NCBI GenBank assembly: GCA_018056545.1
Contig: JAGPFL010000004.1
Span: 1 to 52,383, forward strand
DNA length: 52,383 bases
Reading direction: 5' to 3'
Source: Syntrophobacterales bacterium
Lineage (GTDB): Bacteria; Desulfobacterota; Syntrophia; Syntrophales; UBA8958
Part shown: piece after piece, positions 34,606-43,245 of the stretch
Numbering within the stretch: position 1 is the first letter of the stretch
Layout: the number at the start of each line of letters is the position of its first letter
Program-made: the position numbers and the translations under genes
The notes under the pieces: generated by a model
Seen by the model: only the letters and a program-made list of their open reading frames with translations
Told to the model about the DNA's origin: nothing
The model's database searches: none

Positions 34606-35823
34606 ATGAGGCAGGAAATAAGTGATACAATGAAAAAAAACGTGGAGCGGGTTCTCTTTTCCCTAATGAATCAAGATCCGGCACCGGAGCTGCCGGAAAT
34701 TCCCGTCGTTCAGGAATTTGTCTCCTACCTGGATGAAAACGGCGTCACCGGGGTATTTTTCCATGTCCTCAAGAAAGCCGGTTGCCAAGACCTTTTACCC
34801 GCGGAGGTTTACGACGACCTTCTGCAACGCTTTCACCTGCAGGTCGCAAGAAATTTGGCCTGTGCCGCCTCGGCCAGGAAAGTATTCCACCTTCTTTACA
34901 GTCACGACATCCCCTTTATAGTCTTGAAGGGGCTTGCCCTGGCGGAGAATATTTATCCTCATTTCGCCATGCGCACGACCTCTGATCTCGACATTCTCAT
35001 CCACAGTGAAGATCTGCCTCGGGTCGATCGGATCCTCGCCCGGGACGGCTATCTTGCTAAAGACAGCACCGTTCCCCAGGCGTTACGCAACCCTCCCGGT
35101 TATCTGGCCAGCCTCGAATATCATAAATCAAATATTGCCTTCTCATATCTTCATCTCCACTGGCATCTCATCAATACCTCCACCCCCGCCGTTGGCTTCA
35201 CAGAAAAAATCGATATGGAAAGGATATGGGAACTATCACGTATGGGGAGCGTGGCAGAGATGGAAGTACGACTCCTCTGTCCGGAGCATCTGGTTATCTA
35301 TTTATGCGAGCATGGATTGCGGGTCGGTCATTCTTTTGATCGCTTGAACCTGATCTGCGATCTCTTCTATGCCGTCAAGAGCCTTGAGGACCGACTCGAC
35401 TGGGATTTAACTGCCCGGGAGGCAAAAAAAATGGGCCTGCAGAATTTTGTCTTTCTCGGCTTGAAGATCCTGCAAACATATGGGGGTAGAAAAATACTGC
35501 CTGACGCCATATTGGAAAAATTCGATCCCCAGGCTCTATCCTTCGGGGAGCGTCTTTTTCTACGCCTGCAGCAGCATGGTTTCCGGTTACGGGGAAGCAG
35601 TTATCTTGTTTATCTGGCCGCCAACAGGGGATTCTTCAATAAAGGACATCTGATTTTTCGGACCCTCTTCCCTCCCCGACTTATCCTGGCCCAGCGGGTC
35701 AGACAGGAATCGGGCTTAAATAGCCCATCTTTGTATTTTAGTAGGATAGCAGAAATTTCCGCCTTCATTCTGAAGCTGATCAGACTGCTGGCACATTATC
35801 CGGGGAGTGCCTTTATGCGCTGA
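34606..35823 (+). CDS. Nucleotidyltransferase-family protein (NTP_transf_5-like)
   Basis: The 405-residue protein has the nucleotidyltransferase core FIVLKGLALAE, then RTTSDLDILIH with the metal-binding D-x-D at 127-129. This form is frequent in peptide-modification clusters and in polysaccharide loci. The later histidine-rich HLHWHLINT segment is also typical. The reaction and substrate are unknown. A perfect AAGGAGG precedes ATG 34606. The gene is divergent from the PqqD-radical SAM operon and its end overlaps the convergent HD-GYP gene by 11 bases. Confidence 0.8.
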   Translation: MRQEISDTMKKNVERVLFSLMNQDPAPELPEIPVVQEFVSYLDENGVTGVFFHVLKKAGCQDLLPAEVYDDLLQRFHLQVARNLACAASARKVFHLLYSHDIPFIVLKGLALAENIYPHFAMRTTSDLDILIHSEDLPRVDRILARDGYLAKDSTVPQALRNPPGYLASLEYHKSNIAFSYLHLHWHLINTSTPAVGFTEKIDMERIWELSRMGSVAEMEVRLLCPEHLVIYLCEHGLRVGHSFDRLNLICDLFYAVKSLEDRLDWDLTAREAKKMGLQNFVFLGLKILQTYGGRKILPDAILEKFDPQALSFGERLFLRLQQHGFRLRGSSYLVYLAANRGFFNKGHLIFRTLFPPRLILAQRVRQESGLNSPSLYFSRIAEISAFILKLIRLLAHYPGSAFMR

Positions 35824-37051
35824 TTTCCTCCGGAGACACTCCCCGTTCGATGTTGAGAATGGGATAATTTCGCAAATCGATGATCCGGGGAGGTTCTATA
35901 GGCTTACCCTTTTCGTCGCTGATCAGCTTGAGTACCGGTTTCATCGGATAGCCCTTGTTTGTAGCCACCACCCGGCCAAGGTTGCGATTGTTCAAACGAA
36001 CATAACAGCCCACGGGATAAATGGAAATCTCCTCCAAAAAGGCCTTGATTATCCGCAAATCGAAGAGATTGCTCCGTGATCCGATCAACTCTTTGATGGA
36101 TTCCGTTTGCAGGAGGGGCTTTTTATGAGGGCGGTGGTGCGTCATGGCCTCATAAGAGTCACAGATGCCGATAATCTGAGCGAAATCGCATATCTCATCC
36201 CCCTTGAGACCCTGAGGATAACCCTGACCGTTCACCCTTTCCTGATGTTCGTAAATTGCCCGGATCATCTTCGGGTAGGCATCCCGGTATGCCATCAGGA
36301 TTTCCACCGCTTTTTCCGGATGCTTCCGGATCATTTCCATTTCCTCTTCGGTAAGTTTTCCCTCCTTGTTGAGGATTTTTTCGGGAATGGTGAACATTCC
36401 CACATCGTGGAGCAGAGCTGCCAAGCCGATTTCTATAAGTTCTTTTTTATCGTAACCCAAGCCCTGGGCCACTTTCAATCCATAAACCATGACATTTACC
36501 GGAGAAGAGATGTAGTATTCGTCTTCCTGTTCATAATCTACGGTCAACTGATAGATCTGGGAAACGACGTCCTCCGAGCTGTTTATTATGTTGTTGACAT
36601 AAATAAGGGCCTGTTCCAGGTTAAAGCGCTTTCCCTCCTGAACGCTCTGGCGCACCATTACCATATATTCTTTTGCCGCCAGATATATCCTTTTCAGAGT
36701 CGCTCCTTGCGGTGAAGGGCACGCTGCATCTTGATCTTTATCCTCAAAACGGTCGGATCCGGGTGGCGGTAAGATGTTTACCGAAGAAATCTTTTCTTGC
36801 CCCTCTGGAACGCTTTTGTCCTTGACATTCCCCTGAGTAAAGGCATCAGCGTCGTGTCGCTTTGTAGCTGCCGTCAACGATCTTCCTGCAGTACCCTTCA
36901 TGCTCAGAATGTCGATGTCGCTCAAGCGTAAGGACTCTTCGGATCCACTTGTCGTTTTCTCTTCCTGAAGTACCGGCCTATTGTTGTCGCCGACGCCGTT
37001 GAGATCATAAATCGATTTCGTTTTACCCTTAACGATATCGGAGGCACGCAT
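35813..37051 (-). CDS. HD-GYP domain c-di-GMP phosphodiesterase-like protein
   Basis: This 412-residue soluble protein has a low-complexity polar N-terminus (1-~115), a central HD-GYP domain (about 180-345) and a C-terminal ~65-residue tail. The HD motif is LLHDVGMFTIPEKIL. The GYP segment is HQERVNGQGYPQGL, with NGQ where DGS is most common. No receiver or sensor domain is visible. AAGGA precedes the ATG, and a TATAAT hexamer (minus strand, 37076-37071) lies 20 bases upstream. Placed directly against the polysaccharide operon, it may link c-di-GMP to export. Confidence 0.88.
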   Translation of the reverse strand: MRASDIVKGKTKSIYDLNGVGDNNRPVLQEEKTTSGSEESLRLSDIDILSMKGTAGRSLTAATKRHDADAFTQGNVKDKSVPEGQEKISSVNILPPPGSDRFEDKDQDAACPSPQGATLKRIYLAAKEYMVMVRQSVQEGKRFNLEQALIYVNNIINSSEDVVSQIYQLTVDYEQEDEYYISSPVNVMVYGLKVAQGLGYDKKELIEIGLAALLHDVGMFTIPEKILNKEGKLTEEEMEMIRKHPEKAVEILMAYRDAYPKMIRAIYEHQERVNGQGYPQGLKGDEICDFAQIIGICDSYEAMTHHRPHKKPLLQTESIKELIGSRSNLFDLRIIKAFLEEISIYPVGCYVRLNNRNLGRVVATNKGYPMKPVLKLISDEKGKPIEPPRIIDLRNYPILNIERGVSPEEISA

Positions 37052-37322
37052 TTCGTAACATCCTTAACATATTATATTTCAAATGGTACTTTATTATTCG
37101 ATGAGATTAACCGTCTATGGAAGTCATCTTGTCGTTTGTTCAAAAGCTTTTTCACATCTATTTAAAATTCAGAAAATATCTTTTTTAATACCGCAGTTTT
37201 ACTTTGATTACAACTAATTTCACCAATAATCAATGCTTTATTTAACTTCTATATTAGACTTGACTTTATTATGTTTTTATTGAAGAATTCTCCACGAAAC
37301 CACGAACCCTATCGGAGATGAA
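37052..37322. promoter_or_regulatory. AT-rich divergent intergenic region upstream of the polysaccharide operon
   Basis: This 271-base AT-rich gap is the start point of both the HD-GYP gene (minus) and the export lipoprotein gene (plus). Visible elements are a minus-strand TATAAT at 37071-37076 and a plus-strand TTGACT about 65 bases before ATG 37323. No -10 is convincing at 17 bases from the latter. No gene was seen. Confidence 0.4.
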
Positions 37323-38543
37323 ATGACGGGTAAAATCGGGCGGATATCGGCGGCGGTCTTTATCGCCCTGTGTGTATGTACCCTAACCGCATGCTTTCCT
37401 TTTCTGGAAGACACCGGTATCCCCATCAAAGAATACGAGGCCAAGAGAATCACCCCCCAGGACGAGGCACGCCTCCAGAAGGAACAAGAGGAACGATTAG
37501 CGGAACTGGCCAAGCTCTCCAGTGTAAAAAGCAACAGCGTCTTCACGGAAAAGCGAGGCGTGGCGGATTACATCGTCGGTCCCGGCGACGTCCTAACCGT
37601 GAATTTCTGGACGATTGCCGTCGCCGGCGCCCAGACCTTCGAAGGATTCAAGCAAATCACCTACAACGTGGAGGTCCGTCCGGACGGCAAGATCTCCTAC
37701 ATGTACGGCGACGATATCCCGGTGTCCGGCAAGACGGTTTACGAGATACAGGAACTCCTCCGTGCCGACCTTAAGAAATATTTCCGCAACCCACGCCTCG
37801 AGGTACTCGTCAAGGAGTACAAGAGCAAGACCGCCACCCTCTTCGGCCAGATTAATGTTTTACCCACGGGCACATCCGGCCCTGGACGCTATCCCCTGAC
37901 CGGCAAGACGACAATGATCGACCTGATCTCCAAGGCCGGCGGGGCCATTACGGGACGTAGCGATTACTCGGCCCTGCCGGGGGTGGCCGCGGCCGGGCAG
38001 CAAAACGTCGCCAATGCGGACCTGAAAAACGTGGAACTGGTCCGCAATGGCAAGAAGTACACCGTCAACCTCTATAGTGCCATGTTCTATGGGGATACAA
38101 GACAGAACCCGATTCTCGAAGACGGCGACATCATCACCGTCCCGGCCCTGCCTTACTTCGCCGACCGGATCTATGTGATGGGTCAGGTTGCCAATGTGGG
38201 CATCTACCGGCTCCAGGACGCCCCGGATCTTCTTGCCGCCTTGGCCCAGGCCGGCAGCATCACCGCCACGGCCGTCAAATCGGACATCAAGGTCATCAGG
38301 GAATTCCGGGAGCGGGGTGGCAAACCCATCATCCTTTCCGCCAACTACAACGATATCCTCAAACGGGGTGACCTTTCCCAGAACATAAAACTCCAGAGCG
38401 GGGATGTGGTTTATGTTCCTCGGATGTTTATTGGGGATATCAACGAATTCATCGCCAATACCACGCCGTTGCTCAATTATCTTCTGATTCCAGCATCGTA
38501 TCGCGACAAATATGCAAAAGATCAGAATTTCATGAAATGGTAA
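37323..38543 (+). CDS. Polysaccharide export outer-membrane lipoprotein (Wza-like)
   Basis: The 406-residue protein has a signal peptide ending in the lipobox LTAC (Cys about 22). The polysaccharide export domain begins DYIVGPGDVLTVNFW, and SLBB-type repeats follow (IYVMGQVANVGIYRL). It should form or seed the outer-membrane channel for a surface polysaccharide. GGAG sits upstream of ATG 37323. It opens the operon with the tyrosine autokinase 19 bases downstream. Confidence 0.92.
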   Translation: MTGKIGRISAAVFIALCVCTLTACFPFLEDTGIPIKEYEAKRITPQDEARLQKEQEERLAELAKLSSVKSNSVFTEKRGVADYIVGPGDVLTVNFWTIAVAGAQTFEGFKQITYNVEVRPDGKISYMYGDDIPVSGKTVYEIQELLRADLKKYFRNPRLEVLVKEYKSKTATLFGQINVLPTGTSGPGRYPLTGKTTMIDLISKAGGAITGRSDYSALPGVAAAGQQNVANADLKNVELVRNGKKYTVNLYSAMFYGDTRQNPILEDGDIITVPALPYFADRIYVMGQVANVGIYRLQDAPDLLAALAQAGSITATAVKSDIKVIREFRERGGKPIILSANYNDILKRGDLSQNIKLQSGDVVYVPRMFIGDINEFIANTTPLLNYLLIPASYRDKYAKDQNFMKW

Positions 38544-38562
38544 TTCCCGGAGCCGACGGCAA

Positions 38563-41280
38563 ATGTTGAAATACGACCTCAACCTCCGTGAATACTGGCG
38601 GATCATCAAACGCCGGAAATTCATCATCATATTCACATGTGTGATCATGGGGATCTTCAGTCTGGTCTCCGCCATCCTCAACAAACCCGTACCCGTATAT
38701 AGAACCTCCACCGCCGTCAAGGTTGAAAAGACACAATCCATGCTGGGCTTCTCCACCCCGAGTTCCGGAGGCGCCAATCTGGAAACACAAACCATCATGA
38801 TCAGAAGCTATTATATTTTGGAGCTCACGGCCAAAAAGATGGGGATGATTCCGGAAACCCTTCCTTCTGAAGACGTCCGGAACAATCCGAAATACATCGG
38901 CATCATTCTCGAGCTAAAAGACAAGGTAAAGGCGGAACAGGAAGGCGGGAGCGACCTTATCAATATCGAGATCACCGCCAACGATCCTAAATTTGCCGTC
39001 AACTTCGCCAATACCCTGGCGGAGGTATATCAAAAGCAGCATACCCTGGAACTGAACCGGCGCACTATCGAGGGCAAGAAATTCGTCGAAAGTCAGTTCG
39101 CCGCCGCCAAAGAAAAGATGACCAAATCGGAGGAAGCGATCAAAAAATTCCGGGAGGAAAACAAATGGACCTCCGTGGAAGCCGAATCCACCTATACCCT
39201 AAACGAGGTGAAACGTCTCAAGTCTCAGTACAACCAGGAACAGATCGTCCTGCAGAAACTCCTGATCGCCGAGCGGGCGCTGAACAATGCGGAGGCTCAA
39301 CCCCTCACCTCCAAGAACAGTTTCTATTTCGAGGAGGCCTCCCCTCCCTACAAGGCCCTCAACGATAAACTCGTGGGTTATATGGTGGATCGCGACACGC
39401 TGTTGCTCACCTACACGGATAATTTTCCTCAGATCCAGGCCATCCGCAGCCAGGTTAGAGACACCCTCGCCGGGATGCGCAATCAGTTGCGCCTCCAGAA
39501 AAACAACCTGCTTGAGAACCAGCGAATCCTAAAGCGCCAGATCGCCGATTTGGAGGAACAATTCAAACAATTACCGGAAAAGGGATTGGAATTGGCTAAA
39601 CTGGAGCGGGAAATGACCATCAACCGCGAAGTCTACACCCTCCTGGAGAAGAAATATCAGGAAATACTCATTGCCGAAGCGGAAAAAATCGAGGAAGTCA
39701 AGATCGTCAAGCCGGCCCTGGAACCGGGCGGCCCGATCAATCCGCCGAAAATCGGCAACAACGCCGCCATTGGAACCCTCATGGGATTGATTCTCGGGGT
39801 GGTGTTCGCCTTTCTCATCGAAACCTTCGACACCTCTATCGGCGCCATCGAAGAGGTGGAAGATTTCCTCGGCGTCCATGTCCTGGGGGTCATTCCCTTT
39901 GTCAGTCCGGAAGAAATACGCCTGCTTTTGAGCGACGATCAAGGCAAGTTGACGGTAGAAGAAACGAAGCTGCCCCGCTACCTGCGCATGGTTTCGCATT
40001 TTGTCCCCTCCTCCACGCTGGCGGAAAGCTATAAGTCTTTCCGCACGAGCATCAACTTCGTTTGTATGGAAAAAAACATTAAAAACATCGTCCTCACCAG
40101 TTCCTCCCCCGGCGAGGGCAAGACCTCGACGATCGTGAATCTGGCCCTGACCATGGCTCAGACCGGCCACAAGGTACTGCTCATCGACGGAGACCTGCGG
40201 CGTCCGGTGATCGCCGGTTTGTTCGGCATCGAGCACACCCCGGGACTCACTGATGTGATCATGGGCAATTATGAATGGCGAAACGTGGTCAAGAACATCT
40301 CCGATTTTATGATGGGACAGATGACCGTCGAAGAGATAATGGCTACCCCCGGCATGGATAACCTCAACATCATCACCAGCGGCACCCATGCGCCCAATCC
40401 GGCGGAGATCATCGGCTCCAAGAGCATCACCGAGTTCATGCGCCAAGTGCGGGCGGAGTACGACATGGTTCTGGTGGACGCCCCACCCGTGTTGGCCGCT
40501 ACGGATGCGGCCCTGTGGAGTTCTCAGGTCGATGCCACCGTCCTGGTATATCAGGTGGGCAAGGTTGCTCGGGGGGCGTTGAAGAGGGCTAAGATGCAGT
40601 TGGATGCCATCAAGACCAACATCATCGGGGTGGTCCTGAACGGAATCCGTGCCGAGATCAGCACCGACTTCACATATCATGACTATTACTATTACCACTA
40701 CCGCTATGGCGATGTTAAAAAGGGAAAACAGCCCTGGTACCAGACGTTCCTGAAAAATTTTACTCTCAACCGCATAATGAACTACGGACTGTTTTATAAA
40801 AAACGCTATCGTCATCGCAAGAAGACGGAAGCCAGGGGGAACAATGATACCGACCCCACAAGCCAATCGAAAGCCGCCGGAGGGGCGGCTGCCAAGGCGC
40901 TACCCCGGTCTTCTGTCCCGGTACCTCAAGAAGCTGAAAATGGAAAAACCACTACGGCAGGGAAGCTGAAGGTTACTCTCGACAAATACATGCCGATTAT
41001 AAAGATTATTGTCGTGGTGCTGGCAATCTGCTTTCTGATCCTGGGCATCCTTTATCAAGGAGGCTTTCTGAAAGCATTTTTCCCTGGTGTGAAGGGCCAC
41101 TCAAGCCTGAAATCCATCCTTCAGCTTCAAAGGGATGCTATCGACGTTGCCGCAGCATCCGCCGCCAACGAGTCATCAGCATGTCAACTGCGAACCTCCT
41201 TGCCGTTCAGTTTCAACGAGCTAAAGATATTCAAACATTTATCTGCGCTTTCTGACAATGGCAACCTCATCTTTCTTTGA
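38563..41280 (+). CDS. Wzz/Wzc-type polysaccharide copolymerase and tyrosine autokinase
   Basis: The protein has 905 residues. An N-terminal Wzz domain starts after LREYWRIIKRRKFIIIFTCVI. A periplasmic coiled coil (about 150-370) and a second transmembrane segment near 405-425 follow. The BY-kinase domain has Walker A SSPGEGKTS, Walker A' LLIDGDLRRP and Walker B MVLVDAPP. A Tyr cluster (YHDYYYYHYRYG, about 704-715) is the autophosphorylation tail. Unusually, another ~190 residues follow, with a basic linker and a third transmembrane stretch (about 807-828). It controls chain length and export through cyclic phosphorylation. The phosphatase at 29687 may oppose it. Confidence 0.93.
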   Translation: MLKYDLNLREYWRIIKRRKFIIIFTCVIMGIFSLVSAILNKPVPVYRTSTAVKVEKTQSMLGFSTPSSGGANLETQTIMIRSYYILELTAKKMGMIPETLPSEDVRNNPKYIGIILELKDKVKAEQEGGSDLINIEITANDPKFAVNFANTLAEVYQKQHTLELNRRTIEGKKFVESQFAAAKEKMTKSEEAIKKFREENKWTSVEAESTYTLNEVKRLKSQYNQEQIVLQKLLIAERALNNAEAQPLTSKNSFYFEEASPPYKALNDKLVGYMVDRDTLLLTYTDNFPQIQAIRSQVRDTLAGMRNQLRLQKNNLLENQRILKRQIADLEEQFKQLPEKGLELAKLEREMTINREVYTLLEKKYQEILIAEAEKIEEVKIVKPALEPGGPINPPKIGNNAAIGTLMGLILGVVFAFLIETFDTSIGAIEEVEDFLGVHVLGVIPFVSPEEIRLLLSDDQGKLTVEETKLPRYLRMVSHFVPSSTLAESYKSFRTSINFVCMEKNIKNIVLTSSSPGEGKTSTIVNLALTMAQTGHKVLLIDGDLRRPVIAGLFGIEHTPGLTDVIMGNYEWRNVVKNISDFMMGQMTVEEIMATPGMDNLNIITSGTHAPNPAEIIGSKSITEFMRQVRAEYDMVLVDAPPVLAATDAALWSSQVDATVLVYQVGKVARGALKRAKMQLDAIKTNIIGVVLNGIRAEISTDFTYHDYYYYHYRYGDVKKGKQPWYQTFLKNFTLNRIMNYGLFYKKRYRHRKKTEARGNNDTDPTSQSKAAGGAAAKALPRSSVPVPQEAENGKTTTAGKLKVTLDKYMPIIKIIVVVLAICFLILGILYQGGFLKAFFPGVKGHSSLKSILQLQRDAIDVAAASAANESSACQLRTSLPFSFNELKIFKHLSALSDNGNLIFL

Positions 41281-41354
41281 CGGGCTCACGCCCTTTTTGT
41301 AACGTAAGGGCGAATAGTGGTCAAAGTGCAACAGCGGCGATTTATGGTGAAAAA

Positions 41355-41636
41355 ATGGAAGGCGACACCCGAGATAAAAGCAGGGAGAAGGAACATAAAC
41401 GCCGGGTTGCTCAACGCCGCGCCCGGAGGCGCCGGACGCTTATCTGGATGATCGTGATTACCGTCTTTGCCGCCCTCATCATCGGTTTGGCCCATTTCGC
41501 CCCCGACATCATCCAAAAGTTCACCATCGTCGATGAGTACCTCCCCCGAGATATCGAACGCCAGTATTGGGAGCTTCAGGATACGCGCACAAAACAGCCC
41601 GTAAAGCCGGATTTCGCCACCCCCAAAGCAAAATGA
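41355..41636 (+). CDS. Small single-span membrane protein in polysaccharide locus
   Basis: The 93-residue protein has a very basic N-terminus (KHKRR/RRARRRR region), one transmembrane helix (about 33-55, LIWMIVITVFAALIIGLAHF) and a C-terminal tail. Its stop overlaps the start of the O-antigen ligase-like gene as ATGA, so the two are coupled. I do not recognise a family. The topology suggests an inner-membrane accessory of polymerisation. ATG 41355 is chosen over an upstream start that would overlap the autokinase gene. Confidence 0.6.
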   Translation: MEGDTRDKSREKEHKRRVAQRRARRRRTLIWMIVITVFAALIIGLAHFAPDIIQKFTIVDEYLPRDIERQYWELQDTRTKQPVKPDFATPKAK

Positions 41637-43030
41637 TCGCTTCCGGAAACAAAAACGTGCTGCTGATGCTCTGGATTGGCGGACTGACTCTGGCCGCCGC
41701 CCTGATCATGGCCAACGCCCCGACTTTTCTGGCCGTAACGATCATCATTTCCCTGATCATCGGTGCCCTCACCTTCATCAACACAGAATTCGCCTTGTAC
41801 ATCCTCATCGCCGCCATGCTCTTGGGTCCTCAGTTCGGGATAGAAGGGGCGGCCGGAGAAGGCGTCCGTGGTCGGGGGGTGACGCTACGTGTTGATGATT
41901 TTCTCCTGGTGATCATCGGTTTGAGCTGGTTTCTCAAGACTGCCGTCCAGAAGGAACTCGGCCTGTTTCTCCGGACCCCTCTAAACAAGCCCATCGCCTA
42001 CTATTTCCTGGCCTGCGTAGTCGCCACTTTGATCGGTTACATGATGGGTCGAGTCAAGGGAACCGCCGGGGTTTTTTTTGTAGTCAAATATTTCGAGTAT
42101 TACGTCATCTATTTCATGGCGGTAAATTATTTGAAGGAAGAAGCGCAGATCCGCAGATTCACCTATTTCATGCTCATCGTGTGTTTCCTGGTCTGTCTTT
42201 TCGCCTTCAGCCAGATCCCCAGCGGCAGAAGGGTCTCGGCACCCTTTGAAGGTCGGGAAGGAGAACCCAACACCCTGGGTGGCTACCTGGTCCTCATGCT
42301 CTCCATCATTTTTGGCCTACTCTTGACGATAAAAGAGAGGAAAACCAAGATCTATCTTTCCATATTGGTCCTTTTCATTACCATATCGTTAGCCGCCACC
42401 CTTTCTCGCAGTTCCTGGTTGTCACTGGTACCGATGGCTCTGGCCCTCCTCTATTTCAGCGAAAAAAAGAAGACCATCCTAACGGTCCTGCTCCTTATAA
42501 TCTTTGTAGGACCCATGATCATGCCGTCTGCCGTCCGGGAAAGGGCTTTATACACCTTTATGCAGGGCAAAGAACAAGGACAGATCCAGGTGGGCAACAC
42601 CCGGATCGACACCTCCACCTCCGCCCGTCTCTTGTCATGGAAGGTCATCCTGACCAGAGATTTCTTCAAACAACCTCTTTTGGGCTATGGGGTAACGGGA
42701 TATCCATTTGTAGACGCCCAATATCCCCGAGTACTGGCAGAAACGGGACTGATCGGTTTTGTTTTCTTCCTAATGCTCCTCTACACCATTTATCGGAATG
42801 CCATCTTGACCTTCCGCCAGACCAAGAAAGACTTTTTCCGGGGATTGTCTCTGGGTTACCTGGCCGGTTTCTTCGCCATGTTGGCCCATGGCATCGGTGC
42901 CAACACCTTCATCATTGTTCGGATCATGGAACCCTTCTGGTTTCTCACCGCCATGATCATTATGATCCCCACAATCGAAAAGCAGTCCCAAGTCACTTCC
43001 ACGGCAAGACCTCTTGTTGATCACGGATAA
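41633..43030 (+). CDS. O-antigen ligase/polymerase-like membrane protein
   Basis: This 465-residue polytopic protein has about 11-12 membrane segments. The long extracytoplasmic loop contains the Wzy_C/O-antigen ligase pattern SARLLSWKVILTRDFFKQP, LGYGVTGYP and a glutamate in VLAETGLIGFVFF. Family members join or polymerise glycan units on the periplasmic face. It ends the first half of the locus. The ABC exporter operon begins 215 bases on. Confidence 0.87.
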   Translation: MIASGNKNVLLMLWIGGLTLAAALIMANAPTFLAVTIIISLIIGALTFINTEFALYILIAAMLLGPQFGIEGAAGEGVRGRGVTLRVDDFLLVIIGLSWFLKTAVQKELGLFLRTPLNKPIAYYFLACVVATLIGYMMGRVKGTAGVFFVVKYFEYYVIYFMAVNYLKEEAQIRRFTYFMLIVCFLVCLFAFSQIPSGRRVSAPFEGREGEPNTLGGYLVLMLSIIFGLLLTIKERKTKIYLSILVLFITISLAATLSRSSWLSLVPMALALLYFSEKKKTILTVLLLIIFVGPMIMPSAVRERALYTFMQGKEQGQIQVGNTRIDTSTSARLLSWKVILTRDFFKQPLLGYGVTGYPFVDAQYPRVLAETGLIGFVFFLMLLYTIYRNAILTFRQTKKDFFRGLSLGYLAGFFAMLAHGIGANTFIIVRIMEPFWFLTAMIIMIPTIEKQSQVTSTARPLVDHG

Positions 43031-43055
43031 TCTTATTGCAACCATCGGCCATATG

Positions 43056-43086
43056 TGGCATTAATATTGCGTTTTTTGTATATAAT
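43056..43086 (+). promoter_or_regulatory. Candidate sigma-54 promoter with overlapping TATAAT
   Basis: TGGCAT (43056-43061), five bases, then TTGC (43067-43070) matches the -24/-12 sigma-54 consensus in both invariant dinucleotides (GG at 43057-43058, GC at 43069-43070) and in spacing. A perfect TATAAT follows at 43081-43086 with no good -35. Both precede the Wzm/Wzt operon. No obvious enhancer-binding site was identified in the 215-base gap. Confidence 0.5.
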
Positions 43087-43245
43087 GTTACATCTTGTTT
43101 TGTAGGTACCTCCAATGCCGGGAAGATTTTTGGAACCGAAAGAGCGGAGCATTATCTGAATGGATAAGAACCGCAGAAATAATTCTTTTTCCTTCTGAGG
43201 ATTGCCGATGACACCGCCTTATGAAAAAGGCCGGCTGTACCAATC

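Noticed and set aside
39571-40866. Long minus-strand open frame (431 codons) opposite the tyrosine autokinase
   Set aside because: It mirrors the codon structure of the real gene, whose Walker motifs and Tyr cluster are clear. The antisense translation is His/Gln/Gly-rich without domains.
43056-43086. Extended -10 sigma-70 promoter as the sole explanation for the TATAAT
   Set aside because: There is no -35 at 16-18 bases and the TG is one base out of place for an extended -10, so the sigma-54 reading is kept as primary.
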